Part shown: positions 51,660 to 63,151 of the stretch, in pieces | Position numbering within the stretch: the first letter of the stretch is position 1 | How the letters are laid out: each line of letters opens with the position of its first letter | NCBI GenBank assembly: GCA_030267965.1 | Contig: BRYA01000452.1 | Location: 1-63,151, forward strand | Direction: 5' to 3' | DNA length: 63,151 nt | From: Triparma columacea | Taxonomy: Eukaryota; Sar; Bolidophyceae; Parmales; Triparmaceae | Position numbers and translations under genes: made by a program | Notes under the pieces: model-generated | Told to the model about the DNA's origin: nothing | What the model saw: only the letters and a program-made list of their open reading frames with translations | Databases searched by the model: none

Positions 51660-52415
51660 TCACTCTCCTTTGTGCCGCCGCCTCCCAGCCAATCCGCACT
51701 CACTGCGCCTCAGAGCAGTAGCGCGTATCGAGTAGCAAGCGCCGCCGCATGACAGGAGGTGCCAGGCTACGTGCAGCGGCCACACGGTCGGAAAGCTCGA
51801 GCACAGCCTGTTCTCCACCTCCCAGACGACCTTGCCGGCCAAAAGGAGCCAGAAGCAAGCGACCACTGACCGCCTTGTCTCTTTCTCGCACGACCCCCAT
51901 GTGAAGCTCATGGAAAGGTCGAGCAAAAGCAGGGCAGTAAAGCCATGAATAAATATTTCATATTCCATGAATATCACGTAGCTAGCGGCAGTCGCCAGGT
52001 GCGCACAGCCGATAACGAGGCAAAATATTGTCCTTATTATTGGCATCTTATGCTCGGGACGCCACGCCCACGCCCTGGCGAGGGTGCTGAAGAACACAAG
52101 GACCAGCATGGGTAGCTCGTCCCAGAGCTCGTATTTGAATAGCATCGTGCCGTGGAAAGCGGCGCTGCCCATGCCGATGATGGCTAGTGCTGCCCACTCC
52201 GCTTGCACCATCAGGTCGAACCCCGGCGAGTGAAGCGCTCCGTATATCGCTGCGGCAGTGTAAGCCAGGGAGGAGGTGGAGTTGAAGAACTCTGCAGCGT
52301 AAAAAGTGAAGGCGTAGTGGGGCTCACAAAACTGGTGAAGGGCGTCGGAAGAACCCCAGTAGCCTATGACGTCCTGCTTGCGGTTGGCGATTTCAGGGTT
52401 GAAGAAGAAGTCCAT
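51660..52415 (-). CDS. Alkaline ceramidase (ACER family), 251 aa
   Basis: ATG at 52415 (MDFFFNPEIANRK) is chosen over an upstream ATG at 52631, which would overlap the divergent gene and lacks family similarity. The calcium-site region reads GYWGSSDALHQFCEPHYAF and YAAEFFNSTSSL. The zinc-site residues sit in GMGSAAFHGTML (Ser and His), WDELPML (Asp) and PLHVAWHLLS (two His), the set known from ACER3. Seven hydrophobic helices are present. The enzyme hydrolyses ceramide to a sphingoid base and a fatty acid in the ER or Golgi membrane. It meets Asf1 with 121 bp between stops. Confidence 0.92.
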   Translation of the reverse strand: MDFFFNPEIANRKQDVIGYWGSSDALHQFCEPHYAFTFYAAEFFNSTSSLAYTAAAIYGALHSPGFDLMVQAEWAALAIIGMGSAAFHGTMLFKYELWDELPMLVLVFFSTLARAWAWRPEHKMPIIRTIFCLVIGCAHLATAASYVIFMEYEIFIHGFTALLLLDLSMSFTWGSCEKETRRSVVACFWLLLAGKVVWEVENRLCSSFPTVWPLHVAWHLLSCGGACYSIRATALRRSECGLAGRRRHKGE

Positions 52416-52608
52416 GGCTCTGCGGGGGAGAGGGACAAACGATGTGTGGTGCGCCACTACGCAAGACAACTTCTTTGACCTATTTGTAGTGGATTTCAAG
52501 GGCCCTTTGTTCAAAGCAAAGGGACGCTGCTGAAAGCAGGACGCTACTCCAACGCGCACAACGCCTACCTCCGTCAAAGCGAACTCTGTCAACGCGCATC
52601 CACATCCA

Positions 52609-55600
52609 ATGATGTCTTCCCCCACCTCCAAAAGCCCTGAATCACACTCCTCTTACCCTATCCCGAGGGGTACTGTCCAAGTGAGGAAGATGGAACCAAA
52701 GATAAGAAAGTTCGAGATAAAGTATGCAGAGGCCCTCAAGAGACTCCAGGACACCCCCGGCAGGAAAGCAATGGGAAGGCCGCCCTGGGACAATTTATCA
52801 AACGACCAGAACTCCCCTCAAGGTGCTGCAAGTGGGGATAACATTGAAACTTCCGCCCAGCGCGAGCAGCACGTTGTCAAGGGTGCGGCCGTTATCGGGC
52901 GCCCCCGTCGTCGCCGCCTATTGGACCCCATAGAGCAGGCGCCCCCGGTTTCCCAACAGCAAGAGCCAGGGCATCCGCAGGTTGACCATGATGACCTGAT
53001 TAGACCGAAGCAACACGACCCGTTCATCGATGATGCCTCGAGCTTTGGGGCCCCTGCTTCGGCGAATGAGCAAGAAGTCGACGACACGCTTTCCCTCTCC
53101 ATGCTCCGGGCTGCCCCCCCTCCCATTCAGCAAGCCTACAGGTGAGACAGGGCGAGAAGACTGAAACCTCGTTCACTGTCCCCTCACCCAACCCCACCCC
53201 CCTCACTCTCTTAGCGGTAAGGAAGACTCCGACAGCGTCGTCGGAAGTCCGGCTTACAGAATGGCTGGCCCAGCCTCGGACGAGAATGCTCGGACCCTAA
53301 TGACGAGGGCCGCCTATGTCACGAAGTACAACAAGTCCGTCCTTGACATCTCCGCATCTTCGCCCCCCCAGTCCTCGCACATCGACATCACTGCAAGAAA
53401 GGAAGTTGCAAGGTAAGAGCTGACAAGAGATGAAGAGCCCAGTGTCGTCCTCCTCCTCTAACTTAATGTCAACCCCCAAACGGCGCAGACTTCGCGAGAA
53501 AGTCCAGCGGCTTTCGGAAGAGAAGATGGATAATCTTCGCTCTATCGAGGCCCTCTCGCGTCAAGAACTACACAGGGCGAGGTCTATCTCTAACTTCTAT
53601 GGTGGGATAAGGCTAGCGGGGAGGGTCAGAGATATTGTGAAAGTAGTTGGTAGAGACGCGGCGGATATTGTCGGAGCCGACAAAGGTGAGAATAGACGAG
53701 AAGTGGCAGTAGGAGGGTGTACGCACACACTCTGTGTTAATCTTCTTGCAACTCACTCCCCCTCCACAGTCATGCTCTACGTTCTGGATCCGCCGATCGT
53801 TGGGTCGTCGGGCGGGGATGTCGGAGGCAAAAGCAGGGTGTGGACGCTGCAAAGTATGGGTAACAAGCTCGACGACACTCTCAACACGACAATAGGGAGG
53901 GAGGGGAGGACCGAGGTCATTGAAGCCCAACTGCTGCAGAGCGGTCCAGTCGGAGAGTGTGCACTGAGACGAGAGAGGGTGGAGATAGAGGCCGGAGAAA
54001 GGTAAGAGTGAATGAGAATTGCAGCATGGAGTACAACAGACACACCCAACTCACCCCCTTCGGTTGCCGCTTCACTTCACTTCACTCCACCCCCCCCCCC
54101 CATCAGGGTGGATCTGTCGAGAACGAGAGGACTCAGAGAGAGCATGGCCAGGACAGGGGGTTGGAACGGGGTTGAATTACCCCAGGACGACACCAGGTAT
54201 GCCGTTGGGATGCTGTGTATCCCTGTCGAGGAGGGAGATAAGATCGTGGGAGTTCTCCAGGCCATGGGACCGAGGGATAAGGACGGAGTAGAGACACGTC
54301 TGTTCGAGGAGGACGCAGTCGAAGCAGCTGAGGGAGTGGCACGGGAAGTGGCAGGCAGGATCGAAATCGAAGGAGAAAGGGGGAGACACAGGGACGACAA
54401 AAGGGTCAAGGATGTTCTGGAAGTGCTCTGGAAGGATACAACAGAAGCTAGGCACGGGGGAGAAATGGAGAACCTCGTCAGGAAGGTTGAGGACAGCATC
54501 GGAGACTGGGGAGATGAAGAAAATGTGGATGTGGAAAGGGTCATCATCGCGTTCCGCCCCCGGGGTGAAACTTACGACGAGGTGTGGAGCGAATCGGGGA
54601 GGAGTGAAGTCAGAGAGATTGACCATGACTTGCTGCAATGGATTCGTATGAGTCAGATGGGAGTAGGAGGGGGCAATGTCAAGAGCCAGCAAGGAGGGAT
54701 CTTGATCGAAACCTGGAAGCACAAGACAATTGCTGATGATGATTGCTTTGAAGGTGGTTTCCTCGCCGTGAAGTACAAGGATGGATCCAGCGGGTTGGGC
54801 GACGAATCCTTCGGGATTCAAGACGACGTCGGCCAAGAGCAAAATACTGGGCTGGGGGGGCTCGTCGAGTTGAAGGCCAAACTTCAATCCCTCTCGAGCT
54901 TCATGGCAGATAAGGTTAGAGTGGCAAGTAGCATCGACAACAATGCTGACGCAAAGAGAATTTTGAAGGCATTCAAGGCTTCCGTCGTTGGCAGAGCGGA
55001 AGAGGACTTGGATACAATCTGTAGGAAACTGTCGGGTGCAGCTACCATTTCGTTGCCCCTTCCTCCTTTGAGGCTCGACGTCCCTAAGCAACCCCCTATG
55101 TCGCTCCAAGTCACTTCCGTCCATCTTTTGCCCACAGTTTCTGAAGGTTTCGTCCAAACGCCTTCCGAAGACACTGGCAACAAAAATAAGAGCAAGATTG
55201 TGGAAATAGACGATATGTGGATGGGCGGCAGCCCAATGGTCTTGGGATGGAATGACGCCCAGAACTTCAAGGAAACTTACCACATTCGGATTCGAAATCG
55301 CGGGGGTCAGAGTGAGGTGTTAGTCACGGTCCCTCTCGGGTCCCCGTCGCACGGGTGGCTTGTCTTTGTGGGCTCAGCAGAATCTCACAGGCTATCAGCT
55401 GACTTATTCTTGGATGCCCTCCCTTCGAGTGACCCGCCTAGCCCTCTCAGTCTACCTGCTACCGAGACGTGGAACCATTCGTCATTTGACAGCATCATTG
55501 AGAAGACGAGGGAAGTTATGCGAAAAGCTGCTGGGGGGGTGGCAGAGAAAAGCATGGAAAAAGAACTTACTAAAATCAGGGGGTTGGGGAGAACTGTGAA

Positions 55601-58600
55601 CGGCACGGTGCGGAGCAAGATTGTTACGAAGAATAACGTCAAGGAGGCCTTCTGGCGACTGCGAAGGGAAGTGATTGAGAAAAAGCTCGAAGAGAGTAGT
55701 GAAATGAGGGAGAGGCTCGCGCAATCTGAAAGCGAGTTGCAAGAGCTTGACGAGAAGGGATTGGCGCTCAAAAGAAGGATCGATGTCGTGGAAAGTGCAT
55801 GGGCGCTGGAAAGAGATATCAACGGCGCTAGTAGCCCCGCTGAACCTCTTACCGATAGAGACGTTACCACAAAGTTCAAGGAGTGGGTGGAGGTGACATA
55901 CGAAAGTTATGGTGGGGTCATTCCTTCGAGGCTTTGCAGAGAGAACATGGGAGGGTTGACGTCTAAGCTTTTCGGCATGCTCGACCATGAGAGCCGTGAG
56001 CAGGGATCTGCGAAGTGGGCTGTCATTGAGGATACGGGGAAAGAGAGAGACTATATGCCTGCCGTTGACGGCGCAGGTATCAAGAGCATCTTCGTAGCAG
56101 TCATACCTGGCGAAAATGGCGACGGCGACGTGCTGAGGGTAGGAAAGGCTTTCCCAGGGTGTTTTGAAGAATGGGAAACGAGGGTGCTGGCTCGCATTTC
56201 AGAAGCCTGGGGGGACGTGAAGAGGAGGATGTTGAGGGAAAGGAACGAAAGAAAGGTTGTTGAGAAGAGCATTGAGTTTGGGGAGCAGTGGGGGAAGAAC
56301 GGCCAGCACCAAACGCTTCAGGACGGGCAAGAATTTGCGGGAGGGAACGTTGGGAAGCTGGTCGAAGTGCTGGACTCTGTTGTGGCGACCTCGCGAGCAA
56401 GGCTCGAGGAGAAGGAGGAAGATGCTAAGGCCTATAAGGAATTAGCAGATAGCATGACGAAGAGAGTCCGGGAGAGGGAGCTCGAGGATGACCAACGAAA
56501 GCGCGTGAAGGAGATTGTAAGGGCAGCAGGTGCTGCCGCTGCGAAATGTCTTGAGGCTGGAGGTGGAGAGGATGGGGGAATTGGGCAACTCATCAACACC
56601 GTGCACTACGATGAGGACGTGAAGAAAGTGCTTGGAGCGTCGACGACGCAACTGTGGATCTCGTGCAAGGACTATTTAGGGGAGGGGGCAGATATCAAGC
56701 TCAAGCCTAGCAATATTCATCCCGTCTTCAGTGGGCTAGTCGATGGCCAGTACGACATGAGCTGGGGGAACGGTATGTCCAAGGTGATTCGAGATACCAT
56801 CAGCGAAGGTTTGGGGACTGAGGACGAATGGAACGTGGTCGGTGGTGATATGCAGAAGCTCATCGGGTGTGGTTGTGGCTTCCTGGTTGTGAAGGACCTT
56901 AGGGAGGATGTCATTGTGGCTGTGGTCACCTACGAGGAGCAAGAAGAGTTCATGAGGGAAGTGAGCAATGAAGAGAAAGACAGTACCAGGGACGCCAAAG
57001 ACCTACTAACGAAGTCTCTTGCTGCCTGCATTAGAAGAGCTGCTGAGAAGAGGAAAAGCAGGAGGTACGAAGAGGGCGCAAAAGAGGGAGAGGGAATGAA
57101 GAGGGACCTCAAGGTCGCCCAGGCTAGTTTGATGAAGTTGGTGGAGGAGAAAGAAGGGGCCGAGGGGGAGAAGAGAAGGAGCGAGGAGAGGATCAGGAAG
57201 GAGGCAGAGATGCTTAAAGAGACGAAGGAAAAGCTCAAAAAGGTAGAGATTGGAAAGGAGGAAGTAGAAAGGGTCAAGATAAAACTGGCCGCAGAGGCCG
57301 GCAGAGTCAAGGAGAGGTGCAAAGAGCTTGAGGGAGAGGTGGAGGAGAAGAACAAGAGGCTAAGCGAAGTCACAAGAGAGATGAATTCGTTGCAGGCGAT
57401 TGTTTCACAACATGAGGAGGTTCAGCGAGGCTTCGAGAGGACTGAGGTGGTCTTTGAAAGAATCATAATGCAGGGTGGCAGCCTTGGGGAACTCGCAAAG
57501 GGATTAGGCGAGTCTCTTGGCATCATTTTAAAGAGCGAAAGCAAAAGTGACGAGGTTGACTCCGTTCACGTATCGCTTTTGAGAAGTCCTGCTGACTCAG
57601 ATGGCGTATTTCAGCTCAATGCAGACGACTTCGTGGGACATACTCCCACCAAGAACATGGTCAATAACGGCATCCAAACGTTCAACGGGCCCCATTCTCG
57701 AGGAGGAGAAGGGAGAGTTTTCAACCTCGTGTGTAATGAGGACAAGAGTGTGCTGCTTGGGGTGGTTGAGGTGGACAGTGTTTGGGAGAACGAAGTCGAC
57801 ATTCTCCGTCCTTGTATCCAGGCTATCGTCCATGCAGCTGCAGCGCTGGCAATGAAAATTCACCTGACTGGAGACGCCGACGCGCTCAAGGCGGCAGCTG
57901 ATAAGGGCTACGGAAATGAAAGAATGCTTAATGCTGTTCTTAGAGAGTGGGAGAAGGGTATCCAGAGCAACCCTTACGATGTCGCCTACGAGGGGAGGAA
58001 GGATACCGAAGAAGAATTTGAAGGTTCGGCCGTAAGAATGTTAAATGCAGGGAGGGGGGAAGACAAAGGTTTTGATGAGGACGCGAAGGAAAGGTTCGCG
58101 GTGAAGCTCTTCAAAACCGTCCTCTTGGAGACTGGAAAGAGCTGCCTCAAGAGCAGAGACGGAGAAGTCGTACCTTTCAACCAGGCAATCAGCGAGTGTG
58201 TTGAAGACGTCGCTCTGAAGGTGGGAGCTCGAAGAGAGCTCTATGTGCCTGTGAGGTTCAAATTGAGCGAGCTGGAGGTCGAAACAAGGAAGGACAAGGA
58301 TAAGAGAAACTGCTTCAGGGTCGGCGGGGTCGCCAGATTCGAGTGCTTTGATGGTGAGTTCAAAGAGTCGGAAGTCGATTACTGCAAGAGGATCGTGAGG
58401 GTCGTTGAGCCGGCGATATCAATGAGCAATGCAAGGGACGAAGACAAGCTCTCTCTCCAAGCGGCAGTAGGCGCGATTTCATCGTTGAGGAACTCTGCAG
58501 ACTCAAGCCAAGTCAACGAAGTTCGTGTCCTTGAGGTATCCCGGTACTTGAAGAATTCGCTTGTGGCTCTCGGAAGCGTAGCATCTAGGATTGTCAAGGA

Positions 58601-61600
58601 CCAAAAAATACTTAGGGATGAGGGAGTCGTCAAAAACCTTTGCACTGCTCTGGTCATGGCTTCCATCGGGAATAACGGGGAGACCGAAGCGAGGCTCCTC
58701 ACAGTAGAAAGGGGGGGGAACGGTGACTACTACTTCCAAAATGAAGTTGGAGAATTTGAGGTCATAGAGAAAGACACAGTCGAGTACGGTGCTCTTGCCG
58801 GTAAGAGAGGGTGGCGCGAGGGAATGGGTTACACGACGGAGGGTTGCACCGGGGACAAGAGCGTGGTTGAGGCAGCTCTGGAAGGATATGAGGGTGGGGT
58901 GAGGTGCATTAGCTGCGACATTGGGGACAGCACCGCTGTGCTCACTCTCGTGTCCAAAAGCATCTACGGAAAGGATCCTGTCTTCGAAGACGAGGAGAAG
59001 GAGGTTTTTGAGGTATTCGCGTCCTTTATTGGGTGCCTGTGGGCTTGGGGTAAGGAAGAGAGGGCTGAGGCGTTCATGGGCTCGTACGACGTTGCGTCCG
59101 ACGAAGTAGAGCAGAAACTGAGGGGGAAAATCATGCAGCTAGAGCGTACAGTAAAGGACTTGAAGGAGAGCAACAAATGCAAGGAGGAGATCATCGAGGA
59201 GGCTGAGAAGGCAAAGGCTAAAGAGAGCAACAAAGTCCAGCAGCTGAAACCCAAGTTTTCAGGTTCTGAGAAAAGCAGGAGGCCGGCGAAACCTGTCGGT
59301 GTCGTCGATAGTGCTTCGCTTGAGGCTTTCGTCGAAGGAAGCAAAGATTTATCGATACTCACAGCTAGAGAATCGAGGAGGGGGGAAACAGAAGAGGTCG
59401 AGAGCGTCGTAAAGTCGGTCATTGTCAAACTGCTTGGAGATTCGCTCGTCGGTGACGTGACTGTCGAGAAGGGAAGTGGCGTCGAAGTCGACTTTCCAGG
59501 TTCAGAAGCAATCTCCTTCGGAAGTGATCTTGGCGGGATGCGCTACAAACTCGGTGCGGACAAATCCTCCTTCAATGTCTTCGAAGGTGTCACAGGGAAC
59601 TCTCTTTTGGACGTGTACTTTTCCGCCGTTTCAGGGTCAGATGAGAAAGTTTTGCGTTGCATGAGGCTGGTCGTCCCTGGTGTCCTCGCGTCGATAATGG
59701 TGGGCCGCGCCAAGAGTGCAGCCGTGCAGTTGGAAAGCAGCTTAAAGTCTGCAACTCACGACGCCGACAGGGGTGACAGGGCTCTTCGCGCCATCGCTTC
59801 TCTTCACACTGCCGCAGCCAGGTTCGTTGGGAACACACCTCACGATGAGAAAGAGCTGGAGAGGAAGTACATAAGAAGGGTGTCAGCGAAGCGGTTTCAG
59901 GCCGTCAGCGACGCCGTGTGCGAGGCCGGCGAGCTGCTCCTCACCTCGCAGCACTCGAGGAGTTTGAGGAAGAGCTACGACCGCGGCTGCTACATATACT
60001 TCCAGGATGGTGAACAGGAGCTTTTCGGTCTGGAATTGGGAGAATGGAAGAAAAAGCAGCTTCCAGACGACGATTTAACAGAGCTCGTCGTCAACAAAGT
60101 TGCTCAGGGAACTTTCGACTCCTACAAAACTCGCTCTTATGATGGACGGCTCGTGGTGTTCCTTCCCATCACAAGCTTTGGGTTCCTCGTGCTATCTGGC
60201 GTCGACGAAGGGGGGGTCGACGGGGCGATCGAGTGGGGGGAAGAGGTCAAAGTCTTGATGGAGGGTTGGTTCAAGAAGGAGGTCGGCTACATGCTTAAGA
60301 GCGATGAAAGTATCGACAGGGGGGGGGGCGTGGTGCGTGCGATGCGGGAAAGGAGGGATGGCAATAAGCTCCGCCAAGCTTTCGGGGTCTGGAAGTACGA
60401 CCTCCCTTCCTTCCTCCACACGTCCGTCACGTTCACCGCGGCAGGGTCGATCTCCGGCGCTGACCTCACACGGAAACTCGTGGCTGCGGCTACTCAGCAC
60501 AGCAACGATTCTGAGTTCTCGCGGACCGTTGAGGCCTTGGTATTGGAAGCCCTTGACTACACCGTCGGGTCCGTCAAGCTGCTCAGGGTGTCCGGCGTCG
60601 CCTCTGAAAAAGTCCTCTTCTACGGCACCGAGAGGGAGGTCAGCGACGCCCGGGCCCTCATCGACGCGTCGGGGCGCGTGTTTGACCGCGCGAGGCATGT
60701 CGGAGGCGGCGTCCATGGCTTATGTATGGTTGTCAGGGACCACGGCGACGCGTTTGTGCCCATCCTCGGCCCCATTGGCGTTGATGGGCACTTGGGGGCA
60801 GTGGGGTTCCTAGCCCTCAGGAGCACAGCGCTGCCAGTCAAGGGCGAGCGCAGGTTCGTGCTCAACGAAGGGGTCCTCGAGACCATCAGAGTGGCGGTGG
60901 GGACGGCTTTGGAGGTTTTCGAGGACGGTAAGGGGGCAGAGGGTAGGGCTGAGGGACAGAGGGAGGCGGAGAAACAGGAGAGGGTCAGGCTGGTGTCGGT
61001 CATCCAAGGCATCTGCGACTGCGTTGAGAAGGCCAGCGCGGCCACCAAATCCATAGTCGCAGGTTTGGAGGACCACGGGGGGTTCGTGAAACCGGAGTAT
61101 TTCTACGAATGCTTCAAGGAGAGCGTTGAGGCCGCGTTGCCGAAGCTTCTGAACGTTCCCGCAGTCGTTCTTTCGCTGGAAGGGAGCGGGAAGGTCGAGG
61201 GCGCGAACTGCGTGGTGCTCGATCTGAAGGGGGGGGCTAATGTCACCATATGGAGCCCCACGGGTACCGGGGGGGTCCCAAAGAGGCTCCTAGATGTGAT
61301 GAGGGCCGCGCTGGACTCGGCCCTCGACCTGCCGGTGAGGGAGGTCTGTGAGGTGAACATGGCGGTGCACAAAAGGCTAGTTGACACTTCGGCCAAAATG
61401 GCGGGCGTTGAGGAGCTCAAGAAGGAGGAAGAGGAGGATTGGAAGGACGAGGAAGCTAGGTTTGAGATCATAGAGAAGCTGAAGGGGTTCGGGGCGAAGA
61501 TACAGGACGTCTGGGGGGAGGAGAATGAGGTGAAGGAAGAGATTGGGAAGCTCTGCAGGGAGGATTTGGGTTTGGAGGTTCTCTGGGGTGCCGATCTCGG

Positions 61601-63151
61601 GGACGTCAAGGGCGGTGTTGGGGGGGGGGGTAAGTGCCCGGTTGTCGTTGACGGGGTTGCTGTTGCGTACATGGTTCAGGGGGGTGGTGGAGGCAACTTG
61701 GCAGTCGGTAACTTGGCCGTCACGGACTCTGCCGGTTTGATCGCCCACAAGATCTCCGAGGTCAGGATCCGCGCCTCTCTTGGCTCTGAGATCTCAAAGC
61801 TGAAGGGTACTTGCAGGGTTTACAAGGCTCTAGAGATGTACGCGAGCGGCTCGATGGGAAAGGAGGGCATGCGGGACGGTTTGAGGGTGCTTTACGGGAG
61901 GGAGGTTGAGATTATTGAGGAAGGCGGAGGCAGGCGTGGGGAGCGCAAGGAGACAGGGGGGGATGGGGTCGTGATGGGGTGGCCCCTTTCTGACCCCCAG
62001 TGGAAGTTCTCGTTCTCCAAGGCCGACGGATGCTCACCTGACCAAAACGAGGCCAAGTCAATTGACCATATATGCGGCTCTGGTATAGCTTACAGCTCCA
62101 TGCTGAGACACCTGATCCTTAATGTCGTGAACACCCCTTTGGAGCCGTTCAAGATGACTCTGATTAACGTGGTCAAGCAGAGCACCGGGGGTAACTTGTG
62201 GTGGGTGGATGGAGAGAGAGTCTGGGGGAAGGACGAGTACGGTCGTAAGGTCGTGGTTAAGGTCGAGGAAGATTGGGAGGCCGTAACAGGGACTGAGGGG
62301 ATCGACGGGGATGAGGTCGTTGTGGGATATGTTGACAAGACGGGGATCGGAGGAGTAATTGGGCTGGTTTGGAAGCTCGTGGAGGACTACGGGGACGGAG
62401 TTGAAGGCAAGAAGGGGGGTAAGCATCACCATTGGGGGGGAGTCGGGAAGATGAGCGTTTGGGATGTTTTGCTGAAGGGGAGAGAGCAGGGAGGGGAAGA
62501 GGAGGAGGAGGTTGGGATCAGGCAGGCGCTGGGAAAGGTTATTGGGAGGGCGATCGAGAAGGTTTACCCAAGCAAGAGCATAGACGTTGTTTTGGAGGGT
62601 TCCACGGAGGAAGGGGGCTGGGTCGTGTGGAAGAGCTCCCTCGACTTGTTCGACTCCGTCAGCGGAGTCTTCGTGGGCGACGTAGGCGAATGCATCAGCA
62701 CCCGCTCGGTCGTCGACGAGGACGCCGCAATGTGCTACCCGGTCGTTGACGGAAGGGGGACTGTTGCCGGCTGCGTCAGGGTTGGGAAGGTAGACTCGGG
62801 AGAACTTGTGGAGGTGGAACGGATTGTGGAGGAGGTTGGGAGGGGTTGGGGAGTGGTTAGGGAGTGGATGAGGATTGCTGGTGAGATTGAAGGGGTTAGG
62901 AACGAAAGGGATGCGGCCGTTTACGATAGGGATCAGTGTAAGGATGAGATTAAAGGGATGGTGAAGGGTGTTAAGGAAGCGGAGGAGATGAGGGAGGAGG
63001 CGGAGGACAAAATGAGGAGGGTGGAGGTGAAATTTCAGAGCTTGAGGAAGAGCTTCAAGAGGTTGGAGGTGGAAAAGAATATACTTAAGAAAGAGAACGA
63101 GGTCATGGAGAGGTTCGCGTACAGGGGGGTCGGGGGGGGGGGGGGGGAGGA
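52609..63151 (+). CDS. Giant multi-GAF-like / coiled-coil protein, five exons seen, truncated by the window end
   Basis: Exons are 52609-53141, 53215-53412, 53489-53685, 53770-54001 and 54107 to the window edge. All donors are GTGAG or GTAAG and each join keeps frame. The last exon is open for 9,045 nt with no stop, so at least 3,400 residues are encoded. The N-terminal part is disordered, then helical (RLREKVQRLSEEKMDNLRSI). From exon 5 on, GAF-like units alternate with charged helices. Clear unit ends are VGMLCIPVEEGDKIVGVLQA (54204), FNLVCNEDKSVLLGVVEVDS (57720), LGPIGVDGHLGAVGFLALRS (60766) and MCYPVVDGRGTVAGCVRVG (62730). Weaker ones are near 56000, 56880, 58930, 59650 and 61650. None shows the NKFDE motif typical of cyclic-nucleotide GAFs. 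Coiled coils are strong at 57060-57400 and 62870-63110. Function unknown; a large scaffold or sensor is an inference. Confidence 0.8.

Noticed and set aside
51660..52631. A longer alkaline ceramidase starting at the upstream ATG 52631
   Set aside because: The extra 72 residues overlap the start of the divergent gene and have no similarity to the family; the ATG at 52415 gives normal length.
54077..62432. Many long minus-strand frames opposite the giant exon, for example 54177-55283 and 60192-60716
   Set aside because: They are shadows of the open + strand frame, which alone has splice-consistent upstream exons and domain-like protein sequence.

Overview
The window is the left end of a nuclear chromosome from a photosynthetic, probably heterokont (stramenopile) microalga. 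Evidence: it opens with a CCCTAA telomere array, most genes have short spliceosomal introns, and the gene content is eukaryotic (Arp2/3 subunit, Asf1, Cdc20, class I HDAC, cyclic-nucleotide-dependent kinase, MYND proteins). One gene carries a signal peptide ending in a Phe-Val-Pro-Pro motif of the kind used for import into secondary plastids. The large single-exon START-like/membrane protein and the ankyrin-MYND array would fit a bolidophyte/Parmales-type genome, but that is an inference from style, not a database match.

Layout. 1-1020: telomere, a 9-bp satellite and two families of degenerate subtelomeric repeats, almost free of G on the + strand. 1038-8387 (-): a 2,449-residue protein with START-like segments and a duplicated membrane module. 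8999-14086 (-): two multi-exon genes for charged, coiled-coil-rich proteins. 14306-26000: an alternating series: plastid-targeted SnoaL-like protein (+), thioredoxin-like protein (-), cytochrome b5/front-end desaturase (+), gamma-glutamylcyclotransferase-like protein (-), RCC1-like protein (+), Cdc20 (-), ARPC2 (+) and an F-box protein (-). 27329-31467 (+): a tandem array of three ankyrin/MYND genes. 31698-38947: BspA-type LRR protein (-), ASCH-domain protein (+), class I HDAC (+), tubulin-tyrosine-ligase-like protein (-), Tsr3 (+). 38990-52415: UBA-like protein (-), unknown (+), FAM161-like coiled coil (-), PKG-like kinase (+), GNAT (-), FkbM-like methyltransferase (-), Asf1 (+), alkaline ceramidase (-). 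52609 to the end (+): a giant gene whose last exon stays open for over 9 kb and runs off the window. It encodes degenerate GAF-like units separated by coiled coils.

Introns were placed by hand from GT..AG borders that keep the reading frame. Almost all begin GTGAG or GTAAG, and many end in a C-rich tract before CAG. The one strong exception is a candidate intron in the middle MYND paralogue, flanked by a short direct repeat. Its two sister copies lack it, so it may be a recent intron gain. Two assembly gaps (13424-13447, 33837-33874) sit beside G/C homopolymers. No rRNA, CRISPR array, transposon or convincing tRNA was seen.
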